64,000 bases of DNA from NCBI GenBank assembly GCA_964392325.1, contig CAYMPJ010000007.1, positions 88,716 through 152,715 of the forward strand, in the 5' to 3' direction. Shown here piece by piece: positions 18,318 to 27,274 of this stretch. Position numbers and translations under genes: made by a program. The stretch's first letter is position 1, and the number at the start of each line of letters is the position of its first letter. The DNA comes from CALLPQ01 sp964392325. GTDB taxonomy: Bacteria > Pseudomonadota > Alphaproteobacteria > Caulobacterales > Parvularculaceae. The notes under the pieces are model-generated. The model saw only the letters and a program-made list of their open reading frames with translations, did not search any database and was not told the origin of the DNA.

Positions 18318-19178
18318 ATGATTCTCAGAAGCAAAGATCTAACCGCATTTAATGTGGCCTACCCTCAAGGTCATGCAAAATTCAGGTTTGCGTTAGATCA
18401 AAGTGCTTTCTCTGAAGGGCATATTTCAAATCTAACCAAAACCATGCCGGCCTCACTTTTACACTATAGAGGGCGCGAGCGAGCCCCAAATCCGGAAACA
18501 TCTACCGACCAGACTATTAGTGACGCGTTGAGAAGTATAAACGCTCTCGATCAATGGCTTTTACTCCGTAAAATTGATGACCACGCAACTTATGCTGAAA
18601 TAATCGACAGTCAATTGCACGATATTCTCACGATTATCCGGACCAAAACAGCGCGACTTGAAAGTAAGGAAGCGCAAATCCTTCTTGCTACCGCCAACGC
18701 CAAAATGCCTTTAAACTTTAACCTTAACCACAATATCTATTTTCAGGTTCGCGGTACTATCAAGCTCACTGTGTTTGCTGCGCACAATCAATATCTACCA
18801 CCCCAAGCCGAAATAGAAGACTTAATCAGTCGTCCCGCTGGGTCCCGGCAATGGCGAAACCTCGAATGGCGAAAATCCTATGAGAAAGTAGGTGTGCCGG
18901 TCACATTAAATCCGGGAGAAGCCTTATTTATTCCAGCCTTTGCTCCATTTTGGGCCATTGCTGGTGGTGATAACGCATCCTTATGCGTTCAGCTCAGTTG
19001 GGGTACGCCTGCAACGGAACGGATGGCTAAATTGCACAAGATTAACCACCGGGCACGCCAAAATGGTAAAAATCCGTCATATCCCGGGTCTAACCCAATA
19101 AATGATCAGGTTAAACTCAGCCTGCAAAATATAATCCGCTACGCCAGAGAGGCAGACATCAGACCTTATCCATCTTGA
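18318..19178 (+). CDS. Cupin/JmjC-like domain protein
   Basis: 286 residues resembling the cupin_8/JmjC-like family. MPLNFNLNHNIYFQVRGTIKLTVF looks like the first core strands with substrate- or metal-contact positions. VPVTLNPGEALFIPAFAPFWAIAGG matches the cupin motif 2 pattern (PGexlfiP..w.H), but the usual metal histidine after PAF..FW is replaced by Ala. Together with the absence of an obvious HxD pair, the protein may not bind iron. The family includes hydroxylases of proteins and other substrates; function here is unknown. The start is uncertain: the ATG at 18318 is chosen over an in-frame TTG at 18303, and neither has a good ribosome site. Confidence 0.65.
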   Translation: MILRSKDLTAFNVAYPQGHAKFRFALDQSAFSEGHISNLTKTMPASLLHYRGRERAPNPETSTDQTISDALRSINALDQWLLLRKIDDHATYAEIIDSQLHDILTIIRTKTARLESKEAQILLATANAKMPLNFNLNHNIYFQVRGTIKLTVFAAHNQYLPPQAEIEDLISRPAGSRQWRNLEWRKSYEKVGVPVTLNPGEALFIPAFAPFWAIAGGDNASLCVQLSWGTPATERMAKLHKINHRARQNGKNPSYPGSNPINDQVKLSLQNIIRYAREADIRPYPS

Positions 19179-19364
19179 AGGTAAGGCAAGAGCGATGTTA
19201 CGATCAATAGAGACATTATCCGGGGTTGATCCTCACTCTTTACCAAGAAGCAGTCCTCGCTTTATGATTATCTTATATCGGGACAATGCTATATCTTAAA
19301 AGTGGACCAAGTCTTGCTATGACTATCCTAGAAGTATTAATTTCCAAGATGCTGTAAAATTTGT

Positions 19365-19388
19365 AAAAAAAAGACCCCCTCGGGGCAC
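19365..19388 (-). terminator. Weak terminator-like hairpin (minus strand)
   Basis: Read on the minus strand, a 4-bp GC stem CCCC-GAG-GGGG is followed by GTC and eight T residues. The stem is short. No minus-strand gene ends nearby (the transaldolase ends about 550 bases upstream), so it may be fortuitous or end a small RNA antisense to the 73-residue gene. Confidence 0.3.
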
Positions 19389-19407
19389 TAGTGTAGGGTA
19401 CAATATT

Positions 19408-19629
19408 ATGAACGACCGTAAAAAATCTCCAAGCCAATTGCGAGTTCTGCTTGCGCAATATCTTTATGCTAATGATGTGGATATTGAGACACTCTATGCT
19501 GCGATTGGGGCCGATCTAACCCAATGCGATGCAGATGCTGTTTCTCACTTTGCTGGTATAATTGATGGTATCAATCTAGCGACGAACAAAATCCGTTCTC
19601 ACGGAATTGATAATTGGTCTAAAAACTAA
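19408..19629 (+). CDS. Small hypothetical protein
   Basis: 73 residues. MNDRKKSPSQLRVLLAQYLY is followed by an amphipathic helical region and the acidic stretch IGADLTQCDADAVSHFAGIIDGINLA. It has balanced composition and a plausible soluble helical fold, and AGGG lies about 9 bases before the ATG, so coding is likely but unproven. I do not recognise the family. It stands alone, followed by a hairpin (ttttgctg-tcac-cagcaaaa near 19652-19671) that could act as its 3' end. Confidence 0.55.
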   Translation: MNDRKKSPSQLRVLLAQYLYANDVDIETLYAAIGADLTQCDADAVSHFAGIIDGINLATNKIRSHGIDNWSKN

Positions 19630-19934
19630 TTATTAGTTGCCTTAACGATTAGTTTTGCTGTCACCAGCAAAATAGCACGCCAATTTTTATAATTAGAGCC
19701 GTTTGCAGTTTTTAATTTGCTTATTCTATATGAAGGCAAATGGCTCTTTTGTACCCTGACCAGATAGAGACAAGAGTCTTGAACCTAGAACAATGAGACT
19801 AGAGCTGGGCCAAAATCTTAAAATTGCATCGCATTTGAAATTCCAAGACCTGATTAGCAAATATCTAATTGGTGGCCGGGTTTTGGTTAGGCTCACGGCT
19901 TTTTAAATTAATGCATTAAGACTAACCCAATTTA
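19630..19934. other. Intergenic region with one hairpin
   Basis: 305 bases between two convergent genes. It holds a perfect 8-bp hairpin (ttttgctg, loop tcac, cagcaaaa) just after the small gene, followed about 10 bases later by ATTTTTAT, a weak terminator candidate. Nothing else is identified. Confidence 0.4.
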
Positions 19935-20588
19935 TTACAATATATTTTGCCCGGTCTTTTTCCAATCGGCCAAAAAGGCATCAAGCCCTTTATCAGTCAA
20001 CATATGGTTGGCCAATCCTTTTATAACATTTGGCGGTATCGTCGCCACATCCGCGCCCATTAGCGCACATTCCTTCACGTGATTGGCTGATCGAATAGAG
20101 GCGGCCAGTATCTCCGTTTGAAAATCATAATTATCATAAATGATACGGATATCACGGATCAATTCCATGCCGTCCAGCGCCAGATCATCAAGGCGTCCGA
20201 TAAAAGGGGAGATAAAACTTGCCCCGGCTTTCGCGGCCAACAAAGCCTGATTAGCCGAGAAACAAAGGGTTACATTGGTTTTTATCCCTTCGGCTTTAAA
20301 AGCGCTACAAGCTTTGAGCCCCTCAAGAGTTAAAGGCAATTTCACCGTTACATTGTCAGCAATTTTTGCGAGAGTTTTTCCTTCCGCAATCATCGCCTCT
20401 GCTTCAATTGCCGTCACTTCCGCACTTACCGGACCATCTGTGAGCGTACAAATTTCGGCGATGACTTCCTTAAAATCCCTGCCCGATTTCATAATCAAAC
20501 TAGGATTAGTGGTCACCCCATCAATCAGACCGGTGGGCATTAACTCGGTAATTTCCTCAATCACAGCCGTATCTATAAAGAATTTCAT
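19935..20588 (-). CDS. tal: Transaldolase, small (MipB/TalC-like) class
   Basis: 217 residues of the decameric small transaldolase / fructose-6-phosphate aldolase family, a TIM barrel. It opens MKFFIDTAVIEEI and has IDGVTTNPSLIMKSG and the Schiff-base lysine in NVTVKLPLTLEG. Family positions that separate the activities read Glu in VSAEVTA and Phe in FISPFIGR, as in true transaldolases (fructose-6-phosphate aldolases have Gln and Tyr). The pentose-phosphate transaldolase reaction is therefore favoured. A GGAG-type ribosome site lies about 10 bases upstream. It stands alone. Confidence 0.9.
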   Translation of the reverse strand: MKFFIDTAVIEEITELMPTGLIDGVTTNPSLIMKSGRDFKEVIAEICTLTDGPVSAEVTAIEAEAMIAEGKTLAKIADNVTVKLPLTLEGLKACSAFKAEGIKTNVTLCFSANQALLAAKAGASFISPFIGRLDDLALDGMELIRDIRIIYDNYDFQTEILAASIRSANHVKECALMGADVATIPPNVIKGLANHMLTDKGLDAFLADWKKTGQNIL

Positions 20589-20752
20589 CGGGAAGGCTCC
20601 TAACGGAAAGCAATAATGTATAGTTCATCGATACAGTATTTTTCTAAATTTTCTACTATTATCCTCCGGAATGCACCAAAATTCAGGTTCATTTCATGAG
20701 CCCATTGCCAGCAACTGGTTATTTAGAAATGCGATTAAGGAAATGGGATGGT

Positions 20753-21982
20753 TTAACGGATTGACCTGGCAATCTTATGAAACATCTCGATCGATTCCAG
20801 CTCGTGGTAACTGGTTTCATCATCCGTGGTGCCAAACTCACTACTCGCGGATAATTTCACGATAACCACGCCCGCCTCGGGGTTCACATAAATAAACTGG
20901 TTATAAACGCCAATCGCCAAGAACACCCCTTGATCCCCTTCAGGGATCCACCATTGATACCCATAGCCAAGTTCAAAGTCTGACGCCGGATTATCTTTTC
21001 CCGGCAATAGGTGCGGCCCATCGGGCCTTGTGGAGGCCTTTACCCATTGCGAGGGCACAATCTGCTGACCGTTCAGCGCGCCACCATTGCGATATAGCTC
21101 CCCAAGCTTGGCATAATCACGGGCGGTTATATTCAGGCCAGCAAAGGCCATCTCCATCCCCTCCCCATCCAGAAGCCAATGACCATGATGTTCAACACCC
21201 ATAGGGTACCACAGCTTATATGTCATATAATCGGAAATTGACTCGCCAACGGCATTTTTGAGCAAAATCCCGAGTGCTTGTGTATCGGTCGAGTTATACC
21301 GGTTAAATGTACCAGGCTGTTTTTCCCGGGGCAGCGTCGCGGTAAATTCATTGATAGACCCACCAAGAGCAAAAATGCGTCCAAACCGATTTATATCCGA
21401 TTTGGGGTCGCTGTAATCTTCGTTCCAGCGGGCTCCCGACGACATCTGCAAGATATCTTTGATGCGAACACCGTCATAGGCTGACCCTTCGAGTTCTGGC
21501 GCATAGTCTGTAATAGGATCATTGACCGATGTGATATACCCGTCAGAAATTGCGATACCAATCAATGCAGAAATAAAACTCTTGGCTACCGACATGGATA
21601 GCCAGGTCACGTCCCTGCCCCCCGTTAGCCAGTAATTCTCATAGACAAGATGCCCGTCTTTTATCACCAATAATGCGCTGCTATCGGTTGCTTCCAAAAA
21701 TGCGGAAAGGTTTTTTGTCTCACCTTCAAATCGGTAGTCTTGGGGCAGCTCAATTTGATCGCCCTGAGGAAACGGATGTGGCTCGGGCGCGGCAGACATT
21801 GTCGTGATCGGAAAAAACTCATGCATACGGGGGAAATTTTCATATTGCTCCGCGCCTGTAAAAAGCGAGCTTGCCATACGAACCCGGGTAATTCGATCCT
21901 GAAAAATAATCCCGATCACAATGAGCGCGACCAATGCAAAGCTGGCCACCAAACCAATCCCGATTATTAGCTTCTTTTTCAT
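20753..21982 (-). CDS. Serine hydrolase of the beta-lactamase/NylB-like family
   Basis: 409 residues with an N-terminal membrane anchor (LIIGIGLVASFALVALIVIGIIF), so probably periplasmic and tethered. The penicillin-binding/class C beta-lactamase fold is shown by the SxxK nucleophile SMSVAKSF (Ser about residue 131, Lys 134) and a YxN-type motif in FNRYNSTDTQALG. ARDYAKLGELYRNGG and GYGYQWWIP are typical of 6-aminohexanoate-oligomer hydrolase-like proteins. Likely an esterase, amidase or peptidase of unknown substrate. GGAG lies 5 bases before the ATG. No operon partner is evident. Confidence 0.88.
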   Translation of the reverse strand: MKKKLIIGIGLVASFALVALIVIGIIFQDRITRVRMASSLFTGAEQYENFPRMHEFFPITTMSAAPEPHPFPQGDQIELPQDYRFEGETKNLSAFLEATDSSALLVIKDGHLVYENYWLTGGRDVTWLSMSVAKSFISALIGIAISDGYITSVNDPITDYAPELEGSAYDGVRIKDILQMSSGARWNEDYSDPKSDINRFGRIFALGGSINEFTATLPREKQPGTFNRYNSTDTQALGILLKNAVGESISDYMTYKLWYPMGVEHHGHWLLDGEGMEMAFAGLNITARDYAKLGELYRNGGALNGQQIVPSQWVKASTRPDGPHLLPGKDNPASDFELGYGYQWWIPEGDQGVFLAIGVYNQFIYVNPEAGVVIVKLSASSEFGTTDDETSYHELESIEMFHKIARSIR

Positions 21983-22105
21983 TACCGCTCCTCAAACTCG
22001 CACTCAGGGAGTATAATGCGTAGCAACCAAATTATCTATGCCTTACTACAATAAACAGGTGTGTTTAGGATAAGTGGCCATTGCCAGCACGCCGCACTCA
22101 AGATT

Positions 22106-22672
22106 CTAGCCAATATTGCGCGCCGCTGTTTTTAGTGTTTCCATCAAAGAACCAGCAAACGACCGCGCGCACCATATTTCATAAACATCATTGCTTCCCC
22201 CATGGCGCAGGATGAAAATATTCAAATGCCCCGCCAGAGTACGCGCCGCGCACCCGACGGGAAAAACACTATCATCCAGATCAAGCATGATAAATTTTTC
22301 CAAAACCTTGAGGCAATTAGGCCCCTCAATTTTCATACGGGCCCAGCCATCGCTTTGCAGGGTTATGGCCATTTTATCGTTAAACTGCCCTTGCAGCTTT
22401 CGATCATAGAAACAATCATCCATCTCGGAATGCACTAGAAACCATTGGTGCGGGGCTGTCCAGAATATATACCCCCCCTCAAAATTGCTGATCTTGCCCG
22501 GTTGTGGCAAACTAACATCAAAAATTGCGTTAAAGGTCGCCTCAAGTATTTGTTCATCTTCGGGTGAAACAATTGCTAGCGAACAAATTTCTCCGCCCGA
22601 TAATTCAGATAGAGAAACATTAAAAAAATCTTCTCTATACCCCATAAGAGGCGTTGATTGATCTAGTTTCAT
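22106..22672 (-). CDS. soxG: Sarcosine oxidase subunit gamma
   Basis: 188 residues, the small gamma subunit of heterotetrameric sarcosine oxidase, structurally like part of the aminomethyltransferase fold. Recognisable segments are FWTAPHQWFLVHSE, ITLQSDGWARMKIEGPNCLKVLEKFIMLDLD and the C-terminal RSFAGSLMETLKTAA. The start is the ATG at 22672, one base after the soxA stop (TAAGATG); the longer frame would run far into soxA. It is the last gene of the soxBDAG operon, in canonical order. Confidence 0.9.
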   Translation of the reverse strand: MKLDQSTPLMGYREDFFNVSLSELSGGEICSLAIVSPEDEQILEATFNAIFDVSLPQPGKISNFEGGYIFWTAPHQWFLVHSEMDDCFYDRKLQGQFNDKMAITLQSDGWARMKIEGPNCLKVLEKFIMLDLDDSVFPVGCAARTLAGHLNIFILRHGGSNDVYEIWCARSFAGSLMETLKTAARNIG

Positions 22673-22673
22673 C

Positions 22674-25610
22674 TTAACCACGCAGACGCTCTCCTTCTGG
22701 ATCAACAAAATAAGGCGAACAAACTTCAACGGGCGTGCGGACATTATTTAACGGATCAACAGCTTCAAATGTTTCCCCTATCCGTTCTTTTCCGCATCGC
22801 AAGAATCCCAATGCAATCGTGTGGCAAAGGGTTGGCGAATAGGCCGATGAAGTCAGATAGCCTTGATCATTTTGGGTTATTGCCTCTTGGCCTATCGCAA
22901 CCAGATGCGACCCGGCTGTCAACGCGGCTTTGCGATCAACGGGTTTGAAACCAACAAGCCTCACCCCGTCTTCCCAGTTTAATCCTTCGCGATGCCCTAA
23001 AATCTTGCCGATACAATCTTTCTTTTGCGAAACCATTCTATCAAGTCCCAATTCCCGCGCGCTGGTTTGGCCATTAAGTTCATTGCCAGCGGCGTGGCCT
23101 TTTTCAATGCGCATAACACCGAGACTTTCAATGCCATAAGCGACAATATCGTGGGCGGCGCCATGCTCCATTATTGCTCGGATAACGCTATCGCCAAAGC
23201 GTGCAGGCACGCCCAGTTCGAATGCCAATTCCCCTGAAAAAGAAAGCCGGAACAATCTTGCACGAATGCCTCCGCCCAAAGTGACTTCGCCGCAAGCCAT
23301 ATAGGGGAATGCCGCGTTGGATATATCATAAACCGGATCAATCAATTGCTCGAGCACCGTGCGTGATTTTGGCCCGGCAATCGCATATTGCGCCCATTGA
23401 TCTGTGACGGACATCAAGCTGACATCCATTTCAGGCCATAAACACTGGCGGCAAAACTCCATATGCTGATAAACGCTCCCCGCATTTGCCGTTGTTGTTG
23501 TAATCACGTAATGGCTATCGGAAAAACGCGCTGCAGTACCATCATCCATCGCAATGCCATCTTCGCGCAGCATCAAGCCATAGCGACATTTACCGATAGG
23601 CAGTTTTGCAAAACCGTTCACATAGATTTTATTTAAAAATGCGGCTGCATCTGGCCCTTGTACATCGATCTTGCCAAGGGTCGTCACATCACACACACCA
23701 ACATTATTTCGCACAGCCACGACTTCACGGTCAACGCTTGTGCGCCAATGATCTTCTCCCTCAATTGGAAAATATTGCGCGCGGTGCCAAAGCCCTGCCT
23801 CAACAAATACCGCGCCTTTGCCCTTCGCCCAATCATGGCTAGGGGTCACACGCGACGGTTTAAACTCTTGCCCGCGCGCAGCACCGGCAAATGCGCCAAT
23901 CGAGACTGGCGTATAGGGTGGCCGAAAAATGGTGGTGCCGGTTTGCGGAATTGATTGATCCAGAACTTCAGACAAAACACCAAGCCCCAGAACATTAGCG
24001 GTTTTTCCCTGATCCGTTGCCATGCCAAGGGTCGTATAGCGTTTGACATGCTCGACCGATTGGAACCCTTCTTGGGCGGCTAATTCAATATCTTTGACTG
24101 TGACATCATTTTGCAAATCAACCCAAGCGCGTTTTTTATCAATCTTTGCCATCCCGGTTTTAACTTGCCAGAAAGCCTGCACCCGATAAGGGCTATCATC
24201 TGCAATCGGAATATCATTCGCTTTCATATCAAATGATAATTTAGTGCCGAGATATCTCGCCGTCTGTTCACCATCGAGAAGGCATAAGCGGGTTGTGAAA
24301 TGCCCCGCCGCAGCCCCCGCAACGAGCATCCCGCCGGGTAAATTGGCCTTGTCAGGCACGAACGCAGCAATCTCTTCATTCCATTTTGGGCGGCCACGAT
24401 GATGACAGGTAAGATGAAGATTGGGATTCCATCCCCCTGACACCAGCAGCGTATCAGCCTCAATTTTTTGCCCTCCCTCCCCAATAAGAGTGCGCAAATG
24501 ATGTCGCCCCTTGCAATCAATGATGGTCTTGCCCTCTCGCACATCCAGATCGGCAACAATCTCGACCCCTGCTCGCTCCAGATCGGATATAGATTTTTTT
24601 GCCCCGTCATTATTGCGCAAAAGCGCTACCTTGCGGCCAACCATGGCATCATATCGATTAAGATAGCCCCGTCCCGCACTCGCCAACATGATGCCGGGGC
24701 GATCATTATTGGCAAAAGCGATACCCCGCTCTGTCGCTCCGGCAGCCAGAATCGAGGCTTTGGCATAGATGCGCCATAAGGTTTCACGGGGTGTATCGCT
24801 ATCGGGGTTTCCATGATGATCGGGATTGCGCGTGACCATGCCGTAAATGCCATGATCATAAACACCGTACACTGTCGAGCGAGACATCAAACGAACATGG
24901 TCATAGCTTTCCAGTTCAGCGATTACTTTTTGGACCCAGTCGTTTGCGGAGCGTTCGTCAATGAGCTCATTTTCATGGAGCAATCGCCCCCCCCAATGAA
25001 AATCATTATCTGCGAGGATCACCCGCACGCCAGCACGGGCCAATGTTAGAGCCGCCATCAATCCTGCCGGCCCTGCGCCAATCACCAATACATCACAATG
25101 AAGGAACCCTTTATCATACGCATCAGGATCATCCAGTCCCGATAAAGCCCCAAGACCGGCGGCGCGACGTATCATCGGCTCATAGAGTTTTTCCCAAAAA
25201 CTCTTGGGCCACATAAAAGTTTTATAATAAAACCCTGCGGTTAAAAACGGCGCAAAGGAATCATTGAGCGCCATAATATCTGTACGCAAAGATGGCCAGC
25301 GGTTTTGGCTTGTTGCAACCAGCCCATCATAAATCTCGGTCGTCGTTGCCTGACTATTTGGCGTTGCATAGGCCCCTTCCCCAACGGTCAAAAGCGCATT
25401 TGGCTCTTCTGTGCCAGACCCAAAAATTCCTCGCGGACGATGATACTTAAATGAACGCCCGATCAGGTGCACACCATTGGCAATCAATGCCGAGGCAAGA
25501 CTATCCCCGGCAAAACCGACGAGAGACCGCCCATCAAACGAAAATTTTATAGAATTCTCGCGATCCAGAAAAGGGCTTTGCGCCTCGTCTAATCGGTGCG
25601 ATTGGATCAT
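22674..25610 (-). CDS. soxA: Sarcosine oxidase subunit alpha
   Basis: 978 residues, slightly shorter than 1000-residue relatives. The N-terminal 2Fe-2S-ferredoxin-like/NAD domain (FSFDGRSLVGFAGDSLASALIANG, then GRSFKYHRPRGIFGSGTEEPN) is followed by an NAD-binding Rossmann domain (LVIGAGPAGLMAALTLARAG, about 175-195). The C-terminal aminomethyltransferase-like domain binds tetrahydrofolate (PYTPVSIGAFAGAARGQEFKP, then WAQYAIAGPKSRTVLEQL and GIESLGVMRIEKGHAAGNELNG). It channels the methyl-derived formaldehyde to 5,10-methylene-THF. Its start overlaps the soxD stop by 4 bp (ATGA) and soxG follows at one base. Confidence 0.96.
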   Translation of the reverse strand: MIQSHRLDEAQSPFLDRENSIKFSFDGRSLVGFAGDSLASALIANGVHLIGRSFKYHRPRGIFGSGTEEPNALLTVGEGAYATPNSQATTTEIYDGLVATSQNRWPSLRTDIMALNDSFAPFLTAGFYYKTFMWPKSFWEKLYEPMIRRAAGLGALSGLDDPDAYDKGFLHCDVLVIGAGPAGLMAALTLARAGVRVILADNDFHWGGRLLHENELIDERSANDWVQKVIAELESYDHVRLMSRSTVYGVYDHGIYGMVTRNPDHHGNPDSDTPRETLWRIYAKASILAAGATERGIAFANNDRPGIMLASAGRGYLNRYDAMVGRKVALLRNNDGAKKSISDLERAGVEIVADLDVREGKTIIDCKGRHHLRTLIGEGGQKIEADTLLVSGGWNPNLHLTCHHRGRPKWNEEIAAFVPDKANLPGGMLVAGAAAGHFTTRLCLLDGEQTARYLGTKLSFDMKANDIPIADDSPYRVQAFWQVKTGMAKIDKKRAWVDLQNDVTVKDIELAAQEGFQSVEHVKRYTTLGMATDQGKTANVLGLGVLSEVLDQSIPQTGTTIFRPPYTPVSIGAFAGAARGQEFKPSRVTPSHDWAKGKGAVFVEAGLWHRAQYFPIEGEDHWRTSVDREVVAVRNNVGVCDVTTLGKIDVQGPDAAAFLNKIYVNGFAKLPIGKCRYGLMLREDGIAMDDGTAARFSDSHYVITTTTANAGSVYQHMEFCRQCLWPEMDVSLMSVTDQWAQYAIAGPKSRTVLEQLIDPVYDISNAAFPYMACGEVTLGGGIRARLFRLSFSGELAFELGVPARFGDSVIRAIMEHGAAHDIVAYGIESLGVMRIEKGHAAGNELNGQTSARELGLDRMVSQKKDCIGKILGHREGLNWEDGVRLVGFKPVDRKAALTAGSHLVAIGQEAITQNDQGYLTSSAYSPTLCHTIALGFLRCGKERIGETFEAVDPLNNVRTPVEVCSPYFVDPEGERLRG

Positions 25611-25891
25611 GACTCGCGCTCCGGTTTTACGACATTGCGAGCAAGCTCTACATTTAATATTTCATGGGTCGTTACGTTGCGCGTCACCACAAGCCAGGAG
25701 CGATCGCCATATTCATGAAACCATAATTCACGGATCTCACCGGGTGGATTATCGCGAAGATAGGCATAATCAAAAAATTTGCGCGCTGCATTATCTTCTT
25801 CCGGGTCCGGACGCTCTAGTAAAGTGGCATCCCCCAAACAGGTAAATTCTGCTGAATCACGCGGGCCTAATATGGGATGGTTGATAATCAT
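25607..25891 (-). CDS. soxD: Sarcosine oxidase subunit delta (variant without CPYCG)
   Basis: 94 residues. The delta subunit core is clear (GPRDSAEFTCLGD, then YAYLRDNPPGEIRELWFHEYGDRSWLVVTRN and HEILNVEL). The classical delta subunit starts with a CPYCG zinc-binding motif; here the equivalent reads NHPILGPRD, so both cysteines are absent, although later histidines remain. Zinc is probably not bound in the standard way. It lies between soxB and soxA and overlaps soxA by 4 bp, which supports the assignment despite the missing motif. Confidence 0.88.
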   Translation of the reverse strand: MIINHPILGPRDSAEFTCLGDATLLERPDPEEDNAARKFFDYAYLRDNPPGEIRELWFHEYGDRSWLVVTRNVTTHEILNVELARNVVKPERES

Positions 25892-25936
25892 ATCATCTCT
25901 ATAAAGAATTTCATAAAATCAATTTACGGTGCGCGG

Positions 25937-27187
25937 TCAATGCAGGTTTGGTTGCGCACCGACGCCTTTTTCATCAATCATCATACCGCGCTCGAACCGG
26001 TCAAAACGAAATGCAGCTGCGTTCTCATGGGGTCTATCGGTCGCGAGTAGGTGGGCAAAACTATAGCCCGAAGCAGGAGTCGCTTTAAATCCGCCATAGC
26101 ACCAACCGCCATTGAAATAGAGCCCCTCAACAGAGGTGCGATCTATTATCGGGGAGCCGTCCATCGACATATCCATAATGCCTCCCCACATGCGTAGTAA
26201 TCGCGCACGGGCAATCATCGGCATAAGCGCAACGCCCCCTTCGCAGACATCCTCGACAACCGCCAGATTGCCGCGCTGGGCATAAGAATTATATCCGTCA
26301 ATATCCCCGCCAAACACCAAGCCGCCCTTATCGGATTGGCTGACGTAAAAATGCCCCGCGCCAAATGTGATTACTCCGGGGATAACAGGCTTTAGGCCCT
26401 CACTCACAAATGCTTGCAAAACATGCGATTCTATTGGAAGGCGTAACCCTGCTAAAGCCATCACCCGGCTTGAGTGTCCGGCGACGGCAACGCCTATTTT
26501 CTGTGCACGTATCGTCCCGCGATTTGTTTTAACGCCGACACATGCCCCTTTTTCGCGCAAAAATCCTGTGACCTCACAGTTTTCTATAATATCAACGCCC
26601 AGACTATCCGCAGCGCGCGCATAGCCCCACGCAACCCCGTCATGGCGAACTGTCCCCCCGCGGGGCTGCCATAACGCTCCCTTTATTGGAAAACGCGCAT
26701 TATCAAAATTTAAAAACGGGGCCTTCTTTCGCAGCGCCTCAGCATCCAGCATGACCGCATCGGCCCCGCTCATCAGCATTCCGTTACCCCGGCGTCTATA
26801 GGCGTCGCGTTGCGGGTCGGAGTGATAAAGATTTAGAATTCCCCGCTGGGAAACCATCGCATTATAATTGAGATCCTGCTCAAGCCCTTCCCATAATTTC
26901 ATAGAAAACTCATAGAAAGGCTGATTGCCTGGCAGTAAATAATTTGATCGGATGATTGTCGTGTTGCGCCCGATATTTCCCGATCCAAGCCAGCCTTTTT
27001 CTAAAACGGCAATGTTGGCCTTGCCGTAAACTTTAGCAAGATAATAAGCCGTAGCCAGTCCATGGCCGCCGCCGCCAATAATGATAAAATCGTAAGAGGG
27101 TTTTGGCTCCGGTGAGCGCCAGCTTCGCCCCCATCCTTTATGGCCCTTCATTGTCTGTTTGAAAATTTGCAGGGCCGAAAACTTCAT
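25937..27187 (-). CDS. soxB: Sarcosine oxidase subunit beta
   Basis: 416 residues; the catalytic FAD/FMN subunit oxidising sarcosine to glycine. YDFIIIGGGGHGLATAYYLAK (about residues 32-52) is the FAD-binding motif. LGSGNIGRNTTIIRSNYLLPGN and GGWCYGGFKATPASGYSFAHLLA near the C-terminus are characteristic of SoxB. The start is the ATG at 27187, with AAGGA 6 bases upstream; a TTG two codons earlier is less likely. It is the first gene of soxBDAG and is divergent from a GbdR-like regulator across about 87 bases. Confidence 0.96.
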   Translation of the reverse strand: MKFSALQIFKQTMKGHKGWGRSWRSPEPKPSYDFIIIGGGGHGLATAYYLAKVYGKANIAVLEKGWLGSGNIGRNTTIIRSNYLLPGNQPFYEFSMKLWEGLEQDLNYNAMVSQRGILNLYHSDPQRDAYRRRGNGMLMSGADAVMLDAEALRKKAPFLNFDNARFPIKGALWQPRGGTVRHDGVAWGYARAADSLGVDIIENCEVTGFLREKGACVGVKTNRGTIRAQKIGVAVAGHSSRVMALAGLRLPIESHVLQAFVSEGLKPVIPGVITFGAGHFYVSQSDKGGLVFGGDIDGYNSYAQRGNLAVVEDVCEGGVALMPMIARARLLRMWGGIMDMSMDGSPIIDRTSVEGLYFNGGWCYGGFKATPASGYSFAHLLATDRPHENAAAFRFDRFERGMMIDEKGVGAQPNLH

Positions 27188-27274
27188 CGTCAATCCTTGG
27201 TTTGACAGCGAGAATATCGTTTATAGCCCTTTTCGTGATTTTACAAATAAGCCATTATTTTATACATTTCAGAC

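Noticed and set aside
19273..19458. 61-codon minus-strand ORF
   Set aside because: No ribosome site or recognisable composition, and it covers a T-rich hairpin antisense to a better plus-strand gene.
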